A DNA stretch of 64,000 nt from Novosphingobium sp. AAP83 (GCF_001295795.1 NZ_LJHY01000071.1:1-64000); one strand, 5' to 3'. Shown: positions 1 through 8,547, numbered from the stretch's first letter. Notes: a model not told the origin generated them from the sequence alone. Numbers and translations: made by a program.

Positions 1-78
1 ACGGGTTTGCACCGCTGGGCAGGTCCGCGCCTCTAAGGGGCACAGGGCGAAGCGTCAAGCTGCATGTTGCGAAAAAAG

Positions 79-1854
79 TCAGTCTGCAAACGCGGCGTCT
101 TCAACGTGAAGTTCTGCCGCAGGCCGACTGGCCCAATCATCGATCTTTGCTCGGCCCGCCAACCACAGGTGCCGCCCTCGCGATCCGTGCAGCAATGCCT
201 GCCCAAGCTCGGTCTGCGCGGCACGAAAAGCGATGGCTTTGAACGAGCGGCCATCGGCACCACTCGCCACCATTCGCACATGATCGGCCCCCACAAGGTC
301 GCACTTGACCAGACGCACCGGCCCTACCGCCACACGCGGTCCGGGCCAGCCTATGCCAAATGGCCCTGCGGTCTCGAGCGTCTCCACCAGTTCCGGCGTA
401 AGGCCGCCGGGGCTGAGCGACAAGTCCAGGAGCAGCGACTGCGAAGCCCGAGCGCCGGAGATATCCCGCGCGAGGCGTTCGTTCAGCCAATCGCCCAATT
501 CTGCAAGCCGGGCCGGATCAATGGTGAGGCCACAAGCCATCGCGTGGCCACCACCTGCGATGAGCATCCCGGCTTCCCGCGCGGCCATGATAGCCGAGCC
601 AAGATCAACCCCGGCTATCGATCTGCCCGAGCCTTTGCCATTGCCAGCCTCGTCTGCATCCAGCGCGATGACAAGCGAGGGTTTGCCCGTCTTCTCCTTG
701 ATGCGCCCTGCCACGATGCCGATTACGCCGGGATGCCAACCGTGGCCGGCAAGGACCAGCACAGCGCGGTTGTGCTGCGCGGCGACTTGCGCTTCGGCTG
801 CCTCTTGCACCTCTTGTTCGATCCCGCGTCGCTCTTCATTGAGCAACGATAGCTGCGCTGCGATTGATCGGGCCTCGTCCGGGTCTTGCGTGGTCAGCAG
901 GCGCACGCCCAAAGTGGCCTCGCCCACGCGCCCGCCCGCATTAATGCGTGGCCCCAGTGCAAAGCCCAGATCGCTACAGGTGGGTGCCCGGGTGAGGCGG
1001 CTGGCATCAATCAGCGCGGAAAGGCCGATGTTTTCGCGCCGGGCCATGATCTTGAGACCTTGCGAAACCAGAGCGCGGTTTAGGCCCTTGAGCTGCGCCA
1101 CGTCCGCCACGGTCCCCAACGCGACCAGATCGAGCAGTCGCATCAGATCAGGTGCCTTGCGTTTTTCAAAGTGGCCGCGTCCGCGCAATTCGCGAACGGT
1201 GGCTATAGCAAGCAGAAATGCCACGCCAACGGCCGCCAGATGGCCATAAGAAGCTGCCTCGTCGCACTCATCGAGCCGGTTGGGGTTGACCAGAGCTGCG
1301 GCCATAGGAAGCTCTGACGAGCATTTGTGGTGATCTACCACGATCACATCAACACCGACGGCGTGGGCCGCTGCCAAAGCCTCGTGGGCCATGGCCCCGC
1401 AATCTACGGTGATGATCAGTGTGGAGCCTTCACCGGCGAGGCGCACCAGTGCTTCGCCCGAGGGGCCGTAGCCTTCGAGCAGACGATCAGGAATATAATG
1501 CCGCGCCAGAACGCCTAAATCGCGGAGCAGCAGCACGAGCAATGCTGCACTGGTTGCGCCATCAACATCATAATCGCCGTAAATCGTGATCTGTTCGTTC
1601 GACAAGATTGCGTCGGACAGGCGGATTGCGGCGCTATCCATGTCGCGGAAAATCGAGGGGTCTGGCAGGAAATCGCGCAAAGTCGGGCGGCGGTGGCGCT
1701 CAAGATCTTCGCGCGCAACCCCGCGAGACATAAGCAACTGGGTAACCAGATCATCGCCGGGGGCGCTATCTGTGCTGCCCATGTCCATATTGCCGCCGCG
1801 CCAGCGCCAAGCTTGGCCGGATAGGGATCGGGTTATCGCAGTGACGGGTATCAT
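79..1854 (-). CDS. recJ: Single-stranded-DNA-specific exonuclease RecJ
   Basis: RecJ degrades single-stranded DNA 5' to 3' in recombination and mismatch repair. The 591-aa protein carries the DHH-family motifs in order: DYDVDG (residues 94-99), VDCG (150-153), DHH (174-176), GPRINAGGR (301-309) and the DHHA1 motif GGGHAMACG (434-442). Length is normal for the family. The start is kept at 1854 because the N-terminal ITRSLSGQAWRWRG segment looks like native RecJ sequence, although no strong ribosome-binding site is visible. The 78 bases downstream hold no clear feature. On the plus strand one frame ends with a stop at 34-36, so a convergent gene may end there, but too little is visible to name it. 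Confidence 0.95.
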   Translation of the reverse strand: MIPVTAITRSLSGQAWRWRGGNMDMGSTDSAPGDDLVTQLLMSRGVAREDLERHRRPTLRDFLPDPSIFRDMDSAAIRLSDAILSNEQITIYGDYDVDGATSAALLVLLLRDLGVLARHYIPDRLLEGYGPSGEALVRLAGEGSTLIITVDCGAMAHEALAAAHAVGVDVIVVDHHKCSSELPMAAALVNPNRLDECDEAASYGHLAAVGVAFLLAIATVRELRGRGHFEKRKAPDLMRLLDLVALGTVADVAQLKGLNRALVSQGLKIMARRENIGLSALIDASRLTRAPTCSDLGFALGPRINAGGRVGEATLGVRLLTTQDPDEARSIAAQLSLLNEERRGIEQEVQEAAEAQVAAQHNRAVLVLAGHGWHPGVIGIVAGRIKEKTGKPSLVIALDADEAGNGKGSGRSIAGVDLGSAIMAAREAGMLIAGGGHAMACGLTIDPARLAELGDWLNERLARDISGARASQSLLLDLSLSPGGLTPELVETLETAGPFGIGWPGPRVAVGPVRLVKCDLVGADHVRMVASGADGRSFKAIAFRAAQTELGQALLHGSRGRHLWLAGRAKIDDWASRPAAELHVEDAAFAD

Positions 1855-2027
1855 GGTTCAATCGCTATACCATGCTGGCGGTGCGGGGAAGGGAGAGCCG
1901 CAGCGTGGTTGCGTTTGGTCAACGATTTGTCCCCGGCACATATGACTACACAGGATTGGCTTAAGACTCACGTTGAGGCAGCATTGGGCTAGAGATAAAG
2001 CTTGCTCAGGGTGGTGCAATTGATGCG

Positions 2028-2507
2028 ATGCTGTTGATTATCTGGCACAGCCGCACAGGCGCTGCCGAAGCGATGGCTCGGGCTGCGTATGCTGGGGCGC
2101 AAGGGGAGGGGGCGAGCCTGATGCTTCGCGCCCAGGATGCCACTGCGGAAGCGCTGCTGGAGGCGCAAGGCTATCTGTTTTGTTGTCCTGAAAATCTGGG
2201 CTTGATGACAGGGGCAATGAAGGAGTTTTTTGATGGCATGTACTATCCGCTGCTGGGCCGGCTAGAAGGGCGTGCCTACGCCACAATGATTGCCGCAGGA
2301 ACGGATGGAACCGGTGCTCAGCGGCAGATAGACCGTATCGCTACTGGGTGGCGATTACGGCGGGCAGCAGAGCCGCTAATCATCCGAAACGGGGCACAAA
2401 CCCCCGAGGACATCCTTGCGTCCAAGATCCTTTCGGATGAAGCATTGCAAAAGTGTTGCGAAATGGGACAGGCTTTAACCGGAGGCATCGCACTAGGAGT
2501 TTTCTAG
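2028..2507 (+). CDS. Flavodoxin/NAD(P)H-dependent FMN reductase-like protein
   Basis: This 159-aa protein looks like a flavodoxin-fold FMN-binding protein. The N-terminal beta strand LLIIWHS is followed by a phosphate-loop-like SRTGAAEAMARA (about residues 8-19). A central CCPENLGLMTGAMKEFFD segment resembles the loop of NADPH-dependent FMN reductases that contacts the isoalloxazine ring. There is no signal peptide or membrane segment. It is divergent from recJ, with a 173-base gap, and lies about 100 bases before the next gene pair. Substrate and partner cannot be read from the sequence. Confidence 0.65.
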   Translation: MLLIIWHSRTGAAEAMARAAYAGAQGEGASLMLRAQDATAEALLEAQGYLFCCPENLGLMTGAMKEFFDGMYYPLLGRLEGRAYATMIAAGTDGTGAQRQIDRIATGWRLRRAAEPLIIRNGAQTPEDILASKILSDEALQKCCEMGQALTGGIALGVF

Positions 2508-2604
2508 ATCTGTTACGCTATATCTCCTGCCGGGTTTCCCCGTTTGCTTGAGAGACTCGACGGTAAGGGGGCGGTTGTGCCAATCTGGAGGAAATTGAAG
2601 CGGG

Positions 2605-3351
2605 GTGTTTGTGAACGGATGTGACCAGTCTCCTGACTGCGCGCCGCTCGCCGCTCTTCTCTATGATGCCGGTTCAGTCCCCGGTATAAAGGAGGTGATG
2701 GCCGCGGCACTGCATGGCGGTGATTTCACGGTGAGCCACGCTCCGGCTGAGGGAGCCGGCTGGGTTGAAGTCTTGCGTGACGGCCTGACCTTTGATTTGC
2801 GCGGGCTTTCCGGAAGCGCCCCACAAGCTTTACCCACAATCGAGCATTCGGTAGGGATCAGTATTGGTCACAACAATGATTTGGCCGCGCTGTTAATCTG
2901 TCCTGGCCCCCATCTATCCGGCGCACAGCGGCTTCTGCCTGTGATCCGGGTCGCAGCGGCCCTGACCGGTTGTTTGGCAAAGATTGCCCAGCCGCGTGCA
3001 ATTTGCTGGGTTCCAGCGCGAAATGCCGTTGCGCCAGAACTTTTTAACCGGGCCGTACAGCCTTGGCTTGAGGGCGGGCCATTTCCGGCCATTGCTCTTG
3101 CCTCGCTTCAGGCGAATGAATCCGGCGCTATCGCCACAACTGGCCTTAAGTTTCTGATAGGGCAGGAATTTACTCTATCTGGTAGTCCAGGAACAAGCCG
3201 CGAACATTTGGCGCGCGTGGCGGTGCGATTGATCGATTGGTTGGTTGCCCACGGCCCGATTGCAGAAGCAAGACAGGTAGATCTTGCCGGAACGGGAGCA
3301 GTCTTTCTTGAGGCGGAAAACGCCACAAGTATTATCGCAAGGTGTTCCTGA
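2605..3351 (+). CDS. Hypothetical protein with DUF4261-like features, upstream partner of an AHH nuclease
   Basis: This is a 248-aa soluble protein with no signal peptide or membrane helix. Its C-terminal half (TTGLKFLIGQEF, then a segment ending VDLAGTGAVFLEA) and the WVPARNAVAPELF segment recall DUF4261 proteins, but the resemblance is weak and I would not name a function. The start is a GTG at 2605. A GGAGG lies at 2587-2591, rather far upstream, and a second in-frame GTG at 2611 is possible. The last 10 bases overlap the start of the AHH nuclease gene, so the two are probably translationally coupled. That raises the possibility of a modulator or immunity role, which is inference. Confidence 0.5.
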   Translation: MFVNGCDQSPDCAPLAALLYDAGSVPGIKEVMAAALHGGDFTVSHAPAEGAGWVEVLRDGLTFDLRGLSGSAPQALPTIEHSVGISIGHNNDLAALLICPGPHLSGAQRLLPVIRVAAALTGCLAKIAQPRAICWVPARNAVAPELFNRAVQPWLEGGPFPAIALASLQANESGAIATTGLKFLIGQEFTLSGSPGTSREHLARVAVRLIDWLVAHGPIAEARQVDLAGTGAVFLEAENATSIIARCS

Positions 3352-3884
3352 GTCGCAAACCCGGATCTGAAAAAAGAAAGGCCCTGCCATTTGGCAGCGT
3401 TAATGTTGCCGGACAGCCCGGGTACGCCCCAGGCTTGCAGAGACACCATCTTATCCCGCGCCAATTGCTTGGTTCTGAAGCATTAGGGCCAATGATCAGA
3501 CGGCTTGGTACAGACCGGCTTGGCTTTCATGACTTTCGCCGGAACGGGCTGCTCTTGCCTGCCACGGAAGTAACCGCGCTGCGGATCGGGCTGCCGCTGC
3601 ATCGTGGGCCGCATCGCTGCTATAACGAATTGGTGATGGAGCGGGCAGGGCAGATCGAGGCGCGCTGGGCGCGGGAACGCGTAGCAGGATCGACCAATGC
3701 CGATTATGAAGCGCTGATGCGTTTCGATCTGCTACAACGGGCGCTACGCCGCAAATTGCTCGATCCGCGCTCATGGTCACGCGCCCCGCTTAACGCGCAC
3801 GATCCTGCGCTTGAATTCGGCCACCTTGATGCGATGACAGACTTGTTGTGGTCAACCACAAGCGAGACTGCGCAAGCGGCGTAG
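3342..3884 (+). CDS. AHH-family HNH/Endo VII-type nuclease, stand-alone
   Basis: The 180-aa product has the signature of the AHH branch of the HNH/endonuclease VII (treble-clef) superfamily: RHHLIPRQLL near residues 34-43, an FRRNGLLLP loop, then LPLHRGPHRCYNE carrying the second conserved His. These nucleases are best known as C-terminal toxin domains of polymorphic toxins. Here the domain is almost the whole protein, with no signal peptide, PAAR, RHS or other delivery module. Translation starts at a GTG at 3342, overlapping the previous gene by 10 bases. It ends 4 bases before the convergent flavin oxidoreductase gene. Whether it acts as toxin, defence nuclease or repair enzyme is unknown. 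Confidence 0.75.
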   Translation: MFLSRKPGSEKRKALPFGSVNVAGQPGYAPGLQRHHLIPRQLLGSEALGPMIRRLGTDRLGFHDFRRNGLLLPATEVTALRIGLPLHRGPHRCYNELVMERAGQIEARWARERVAGSTNADYEALMRFDLLQRALRRKLLDPRSWSRAPLNAHDPALEFGHLDAMTDLLWSTTSETAQAA

Positions 3885-3888
3885 AGTT

Positions 3889-4869
3889 TTACCCCAGAAA
3901 TGGCGCAGTGTTCGCATTCAAGGCTGCTGACGCCTCGCGATACTCTTGTTCCAGTCGTGCAACCCGCGCAGATACGGGCTCAATCGCTGAAACTGCACCA
4001 ATGCCTTGACCCGAACCCCAGATGTCTTTCCACGCTTTTACATCGGTGTTGCCGCCAGACCCGAAATCCATCTTGGTCGGATCGCTTTCGGGAAGGTGGT
4101 CTGGATCAAGTCCGGCGTTGACGATGGACGAGCGCAAATAGTTGCCATGAACGCCGGTAAACAGGTTGGAATAGACAATATCATCGGCACTGGAATCGAC
4201 GATGGCTTGTTTGTAATCGGCCTCGGCGCGTGCTTCTTCCGTCGCAATCCAAGCCGAACCGATATAGGCAAAGTCTGCGCCCATTGCCTGGGCTGCAAGG
4301 ATGGATCGGCCGTGTGCAATAGCGCCTGACAAAGCGATAAGCCCGTCAAACCATTGGCGGATTTCCTGCATTAGCGCAAAAGGCGATAGCGCTCCGGCAT
4401 GGCCACCTGCACCAGCCGCCACGGGGATGAGGCCATCTGCGCCCTTGGTAATGGCTTTTTGCGCGTGGTTGCTGTTTATAACATCATGCAACACAATGCC
4501 GCCCCAGCGATGTGCGGCGGCATAAACGTCTTCCCGCGCGCCGAGCGAAGTGATCAGCATCGGAACTTGCCATTTTTCGCACAAGGCCATGTCATCGCCC
4601 AAGCGATTGTTGGTTTTGTGCACGATCTGGTTAACCGCAAAGGGGGCTGCCGGACGTGTCGGGTTGGCGCGATTATAGGTCGCCAACTCCTCGGTAATCT
4701 GGTGCAACCATTCATCCAGCAGGCTGATCGGCCGTGCGTTCAGCGATGGAAATGAACCGACAATTCCGGCTTTGCATTGCGCGATTACCAGTTCAGGCCC
4801 TGAAATCAGAAACAGGGGTGAAGCGATCACAGGCAGGCGCAGATTGGCAAAGAGCGCAGGCAATGGCAT
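3889..4869 (-). CDS. NAD(P)H-dependent flavin oxidoreductase, nitronate monooxygenase-like
   Basis: This is a TIM-barrel FMN enzyme of the nitronate monooxygenase (2-nitropropane dioxygenase) family, which oxidises alkyl nitronates. Supporting features are the N-terminal LRLPVIASPLFLISGPELV, the glycine-rich VAAGAGGHAG that binds FMN phosphate around residue 180, a following SGAIAHGRSILAAQAMGADF barrel strand and the AYIGSAWIATEEA segment. I place the start at 4869 (MPLPALF), 326 aa, since the six extra upstream codons are not family-like. It is convergent with the AHH nuclease gene and has the same orientation as leuA. Confidence 0.85.
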   Translation of the reverse strand: MPLPALFANLRLPVIASPLFLISGPELVIAQCKAGIVGSFPSLNARPISLLDEWLHQITEELATYNRANPTRPAAPFAVNQIVHKTNNRLGDDMALCEKWQVPMLITSLGAREDVYAAAHRWGGIVLHDVINSNHAQKAITKGADGLIPVAAGAGGHAGALSPFALMQEIRQWFDGLIALSGAIAHGRSILAAQAMGADFAYIGSAWIATEEARAEADYKQAIVDSSADDIVYSNLFTGVHGNYLRSSIVNAGLDPDHLPESDPTKMDFGSGGNTDVKAWKDIWGSGQGIGAVSAIEPVSARVARLEQEYREASAALNANTAPFLG

Positions 4870-4944
4870 CGGGTATCTTCCTCGCAAGAGTAGTTAATTG
4901 CGTGATTAAATCCTAGGCGTGGAGGGAGCGCTTGTCAAAGGTGT

Positions 4945-4978
4945 CCGAAATGACAAACGGGCGACCGCAGTCGCCCGC
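4945..4978 (-). terminator. leuA intrinsic terminator
   Basis: An 8-bp perfect hairpin (4958-4965 with 4970-4977, loop of 4) lies just after the leuA stop. In the leuA direction it is followed by a T-rich TTTGTCATTT tract. Confidence 0.7.
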
Positions 4979-4987
4979 TGTCACAAG

Positions 4988-6658
4988 TTATGCTGCGGCG
5001 TTGGCAGCGCTTAACACCGCGCGGGCGCTGGCTGTAGCAACGTCTTCATCAATCCCGACGCCCCATAAAGTGCGGCCATCGGGCATTTTGCATTCGACAT
5101 AAGCCGCCGCGCGGGCGTTGCTGCCTGCGCCCAGCGCATGTTCGGTATAGTCGGTGATGTCGATATCGAGGCCAAAGCCGTCCTTGATCGTTGCAACTAC
5201 CGATGAAATCAGGCCATTGCCTCGACCAGAAACCGACCGCACTTTGCCGTCCACTTCGATTTTTCCGGCAAAGATGCGCGTGCCGTCACTGCCGCGTGTT
5301 TCCTCGTAATCAACAAGTTGGAAGTGCAGTGGGGAATCGAGGTGATAGGCTTTGCGGAAGACGCCCCAGATATCGGATGCCTGCAATTCGCGGCCCAGTT
5401 CGTCGGCCAGTTCCTGAACATGGCGCGAGAAATGCGCTTGCATCCTCTTGGGCAGTTTAAGGCCTTGGTCCTGTTCAAGCACCCAGGCGAAACCGCCTTT
5501 GCCAGATTGTGAATTGACGCGGATGACCGCTTCGTAGCTACGGCCAAGATCGGCTGGATCAATCGGCAGATAGGGCACGGACCATATGTCGTCATTGCGC
5601 TGATCTTGTGCGGCAAATCCCTTTTTGATCGCGTCCTGATGGCTTCCCGAAAATGCCGTGAACACCAGTTCGCCGCCATAAGGGTGGCGCGGATGGACCG
5701 GCAACTGGTTGCAGTACTCCACTGTCTGGATCACTTCATCAATGTCCGAGAAGTCCAGTTCAGGTTCAACCCCTTGGGTATAGAGATTCAGCGCGACCGT
5801 AACGAGGCAGCAATTGCCGGTTCGTTCACCATTACCGAACAGGCAGCCCTCAACACGGTCCGCACCTGCCATCAGGCCGAGTTCGGCGGCGGCAACACCG
5901 GTGCCACGATCATTGTGGGTATGCAGTGAAATGATCGCGCGATCGCGGTTGGGCAGGTTGCGGCCAAAGTATTCGATCTGGTCGGCATAGATATTGGGCG
6001 TGGAAGCCTCGACCGTAGCGGGCAGGTTGAGGATGATCGGATGATCAACGGTTGGTTGCAGAACCTCCATCACGGCTTCGCAGCATTCGATACTGAAATC
6101 GACTTCCGCAGTGGAGAAGGTTTCCGGGCTATATTCAAAATGCCAGTCGGTCTGCGGGAATCGCGCGGCCTGATCACGCAGAACTTTTGCGCCGTCGATT
6201 GCGATTTGCTTCACATCGGCCTTGTCCATGCCGAATACGACCTGCCGCCACAGCGGTGACACAGCGTTGTAAACGTGGACAATTGCTTGCTTGGCACCAG
6301 CAAGGCTTTCAAAGCTGGTGCGGATCAGGTCTTCGCGCGACTGGGTGAGGACTTGGACGAACACGTCATCAGGAATGCGCCCGCTGTCAACCAGACCACG
6401 GATAAAATCATACTCGGTCGCGCCTGCGCTGGGGAAACCGACCTCGATTTCCTTGAGGCCGATCTTGATGAGCAGGTCGAAGAACCGCGACTTTTTCTCG
6501 GCATTCATCGGATCAATCAGCGATTGGTTGCCATCGCGCAGGTCGGTCGACAGCCAGCGTGGAGCTTGCGTGATTGATTGGCTTGGCCATTGGCGATCTG
6601 GCAGATTGATCTGCGGGAAGGCACGATACTTGGCCGAAGGGGTTTTCAGCATGGTCAT
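4988..6658 (-). CDS. leuA: 2-isopropylmalate synthase
   Basis: LeuA condenses acetyl-CoA with 2-ketoisovalerate, the first committed step of leucine synthesis. The protein has the HMGL-like barrel beginning LSTDLRDGNQSLIDPMNA, the metal-binding SLHTHNDRGTG segment and a C-terminal LeuA allosteric domain (SGRGNGLISSVVA and later). It is of the long type common in alphaproteobacteria, about 556 aa. I choose the ATG at 6658 (an alternative is 6652). The frame stays open to 6730, but that extension covers the leader hairpin and is not family-like. No strong Shine-Dalgarno precedes the start, which fits control by the upstream leader peptide and inverted repeats. Confidence 0.95.
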   Translation of the reverse strand: MTMLKTPSAKYRAFPQINLPDRQWPSQSITQAPRWLSTDLRDGNQSLIDPMNAEKKSRFFDLLIKIGLKEIEVGFPSAGATEYDFIRGLVDSGRIPDDVFVQVLTQSREDLIRTSFESLAGAKQAIVHVYNAVSPLWRQVVFGMDKADVKQIAIDGAKVLRDQAARFPQTDWHFEYSPETFSTAEVDFSIECCEAVMEVLQPTVDHPIILNLPATVEASTPNIYADQIEYFGRNLPNRDRAIISLHTHNDRGTGVAAAELGLMAGADRVEGCLFGNGERTGNCCLVTVALNLYTQGVEPELDFSDIDEVIQTVEYCNQLPVHPRHPYGGELVFTAFSGSHQDAIKKGFAAQDQRNDDIWSVPYLPIDPADLGRSYEAVIRVNSQSGKGGFAWVLEQDQGLKLPKRMQAHFSRHVQELADELGRELQASDIWGVFRKAYHLDSPLHFQLVDYEETRGSDGTRIFAGKIEVDGKVRSVSGRGNGLISSVVATIKDGFGLDIDITDYTEHALGAGSNARAAAYVECKMPDGRTLWGVGIDEDVATASARAVLSAANAAA

Positions 6659-6667
6659 GGGAGTGAT

Positions 6668-6789
6668 ACTCGACTGGCAAAATGAATTGAAACTGGTTCT
6701 CGCTTCCCTTGGGCGCCGTGCGCGCCGCAATGCGACACGTCAGCTTACGCCCAAGGGCGTGTAAGTCGCAGGGTAAGGGCCAGTCGAGT
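6668..6789 (-). promoter_or_regulatory. leuA leader RNA: two nested perfect inverted repeats
   Basis: Arm A (6779-6789, ACTCGACTGGC in the RNA sense, codons 3 to 7 of the leader peptide) is perfectly complementary to arm A' (6668-6678), which ends 9 bases before the leuA ATG. Arm B (6748-6757, at the leader stop) is perfectly complementary to B' (6706-6715). Between B and B' lies a smaller possible hairpin. I see no U-tract, so a classical attenuator terminator is not evident. Pairing of A with A' would cover the leuA initiation region, whereas a ribosome stalled on the leader Leu codons would prevent it. Seen directly: the repeats and their positions. Inferred: the mechanism. Confidence 0.7.
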
Positions 6790-6795
6790 GGTCAT
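6745..6795 (-). CDS. leuA leader peptide (16 aa, four Leu codons)
   Basis: A short frame reads MTTRLALTLRLTRPWA and stops at TAA. Leu codons (CTG, CTT, CTG, CTT) occupy positions 5, 7, 9 and 11, so a quarter of the peptide is leucine, packed within seven codons. It ends 86 bases upstream of the leuA start, and its own sequence forms one arm of each of the two inverted repeats in the leader RNA. That layout is what a ribosome-stalling leucine sensor requires. No strong ribosome-binding site is visible before the ATG. Confidence 0.75.
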   Translation of the reverse strand: MTTRLALTLRLTRPWA

Positions 6796-6952
6796 GTTGA
6801 AAGCCTATGCTGATTCATCGCGCGCTTGTCCAGAATGAATGCGCATAATGACCTTCAAGCCATGTTGATAGCATGGCAAAATAGCCCGTTGCGCCGAAAG
6901 CAATGCATCCGGGCGGCTTTTGTGCGCAATGGGCAATCGCTTGATAAAAGCC

Positions 6953-7279
6953 TTAACCGCAGCGCATTGTTAAAATACGGCCTGCCTGGTCGAGAATGAC
7001 GTTAAGGCGATCCGCACGAAAGTCCTGTGTTACGGCTGTGCCCGGTTTAATCCAGCGGATCTGCTCCTGCCCGCTGGCGACGGTGATGGCATGGCGAACG
7101 GAAGGAGTGGCATCTGAGCCAACAAAACGGGTTACAGTGTGGCTCCCGCATGTATCGGGCTGGCGTGTGCCCTGCTTCTGGGGGGCGGGACGCTGGGCCA
7201 TGTCGTCGGCTGGACCGAAGGCGACCAAGAGCAGTAGCGCTCCTGGAAGGAAAATTCGATATATCAATAATTTGAACAC
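6953..7279 (-). CDS. Secreted I78-family peptidase inhibitor
   Basis: The 108-aa product starts with a charged-then-hydrophobic signal-like segment (residues 1-22). The mature part shows the I78 inhibitor pattern: a Cys in DTCGSH, an inhibitory-loop region, then IRWIKPGTAVTQDFRADRLN, ILDQAGRI and a terminal RCG with the second Cys. I78 proteins inhibit serine proteases such as elastase or subtilisin and act in the periplasm or outside the cell. It lies between leuA and ilvC, all on the same strand, with gaps too large to assume one operon. The final Cys-Gly is intact, so the protein appears complete. Confidence 0.8.
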   Translation of the reverse strand: MFKLLIYRIFLPGALLLLVAFGPADDMAQRPAPQKQGTRQPDTCGSHTVTRFVGSDATPSVRHAITVASGQEQIRWIKPGTAVTQDFRADRLNVILDQAGRILTMRCG

Positions 7280-7380
7280 CGCCCAGGCCCCGTGTCAGCG
7301 ATTTGCATCCAAAATGGATTAATATCACCGGCGGCTGGTTCGTCTACTTATTTTGTCAAGCGGTTGCGTTCATTTGTCGG

Positions 7381-7412
7381 AAATGTGGCCCGCACTTGCG
7401 GCGGGCCACGAT
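7381..7412 (-). terminator. Hairpin downstream of ilvC
   Basis: A 9-bp perfect hairpin (7385-7393 with 7401-7409) lies 12 bases past the ilvC stop. In that direction it is followed only by ATTTCC, so it may be a weak terminator or an mRNA 3'-end stabiliser. Confidence 0.5.
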
Positions 7413-7420
7413 CATTCCGC

Positions 7421-8440
7421 TTAGTTCTTGGTCTGGTCAACCAGCTTGTTGGCGCCGATCCATGGCATCATCGCACGCAGCTTTGCGCCGGTTTCTTCGA
7501 TCGGGTGACGCTTGGCAAGGCCGCGGGCAGCCTTCAGTTCTGGCTGACCAGCGCGGTTATCAAGCACGAAGTCCTTGACGAAGCGGCCTGACTGGATGTC
7601 TTCCAGAACGCGCTTCATTTCCTTCTTTGTTTCGGCGGTGATGATGCGCGGGCCGGTCTTGATATCGCCGTATTCAGCGGTGTTCGAGATCGAATAGCGC
7701 ATGTTGGCAATGCCGCCTTCATACATCAGGTCAACGATGAGCTTCAGTTCGTGGAGGCATTCGAAATAGGCCATTTCGGGCGCGTAACCGGCTTCGACCA
7801 GTGTTTCAAAACCTGCCTGAACCAGCGCGGTTGCGCCGCCGCAGAGCACGGCCTGTTCGCCGAACAGATCGGTTTCGCACTCTTCACGGAAGTTGGTTTC
7901 GATGATGCCGCTGCGGCCACCGCCAACGCCCGACGCGTAAGCGAGGCCAACGTCCTGGGCATTGCCGGTGACGTCCTGATGCACCGCGATCAGGCAAGGC
8001 ACGCCGCCGCCACGCTGGTATTCAGAGCGCACGGTATGGCCGGGGCCTTTTGGCGCAATCATGATTACGTCGATGTCTGCGCGTGGCTCGATCAGGCCGA
8101 AGTGAATGTTGAGGCCGTGGGCGAATGCAAGCGCTGCACCGGGCTTCATGTTTGCGGCCAGATCGTCAGCATAAATTGCGGCCTGATGTTCGTCAGGCGC
8201 CAAGATCATGATGAGGTCAGCCCAGGCAGCAGCGTCAGCGTTCGACAGAACCTTGAAACCGGCAGCTTCGGCCTTCTTCGCGCTAGCCGAGCCCGGACGC
8301 AGCGCGATAGCCACGTCCTTGACGCCTGAATCGCGCAAGTTCTGCGCATGGGCGTGGCCCTGTGAGCCATAGCCCAGAATAACGATCTTCTTGTCGGTGA
8401 TCAGGTTGAGATCACAATCGGCGTCGTAATAGACCTTCAT
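7421..8440 (-). CDS. ilvC: Ketol-acid reductoisomerase (NADP+)
   Basis: IlvC isomerises and reduces acetolactate or acetohydroxybutyrate to the dihydroxy acids in valine, leucine and isoleucine synthesis. The class I protein is 339 aa. The Rossmann motif GYGSQGHAHAQNLRDSG follows the N-terminal MKVYYDAD, and the conserved APKGPGHTVRSEYQRGGGVP and KOL helical domain (YFECLHELKLIVDLMYEGG) are intact. The start at 8440 has a GAGGA seven bases upstream. The frame stays open to 8485, but that extension is translated repeat DNA. It belongs with ilvB-ilvH, separated by a hairpin repeat. Confidence 0.97.
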   Translation of the reverse strand: MKVYYDADCDLNLITDKKIVILGYGSQGHAHAQNLRDSGVKDVAIALRPGSASAKKAEAAGFKVLSNADAAAWADLIMILAPDEHQAAIYADDLAANMKPGAALAFAHGLNIHFGLIEPRADIDVIMIAPKGPGHTVRSEYQRGGGVPCLIAVHQDVTGNAQDVGLAYASGVGGGRSGIIETNFREECETDLFGEQAVLCGGATALVQAGFETLVEAGYAPEMAYFECLHELKLIVDLMYEGGIANMRYSISNTAEYGDIKTGPRIITAETKKEMKRVLEDIQSGRFVKDFVLDNRAGQPELKAARGLAKRHPIEETGAKLRAMMPWIGANKLVDQTKN

Positions 8441-8457
8441 TGAATTTTCCTCGTTTT

Positions 8458-8547
8458 CGTCATTCCCGCGCGGGCGAGAATCCATCTCCGGCCATGTTGT
8501 CCAGTAGCACCCGTTGGAGATGGACCCCTGCGGATGCAGGGACGACG
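8458..8547. repeat. Palindromic extragenic repeat between ilvH and ilvC
   Basis: A 90-base element begins CGTCATTCCCGC and ends in GACGACG. It contains a 9-bp perfect inverted repeat (8481-8489 with 8516-8524) flanked by smaller hairpins (CCCGCGCGGG and CCCTGCGGATGCAGGG). It resembles the short GC-rich hairpin repeats scattered through sphingomonad genomes. It separates ilvH from ilvC inside what is otherwise one transcription unit. Confidence 0.65.

Noticed and set aside
1..78. 3' end of a plus-strand gene ending at 34-36
   Set aside because: Only 11 codons are visible, with no recognisable motif; it cannot be supported.
6659..6730. 24-codon N-terminal extension of LeuA
   Set aside because: This part coincides with the leader hairpins and has no similarity to LeuA. 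The ATG at 6658 is preferred.
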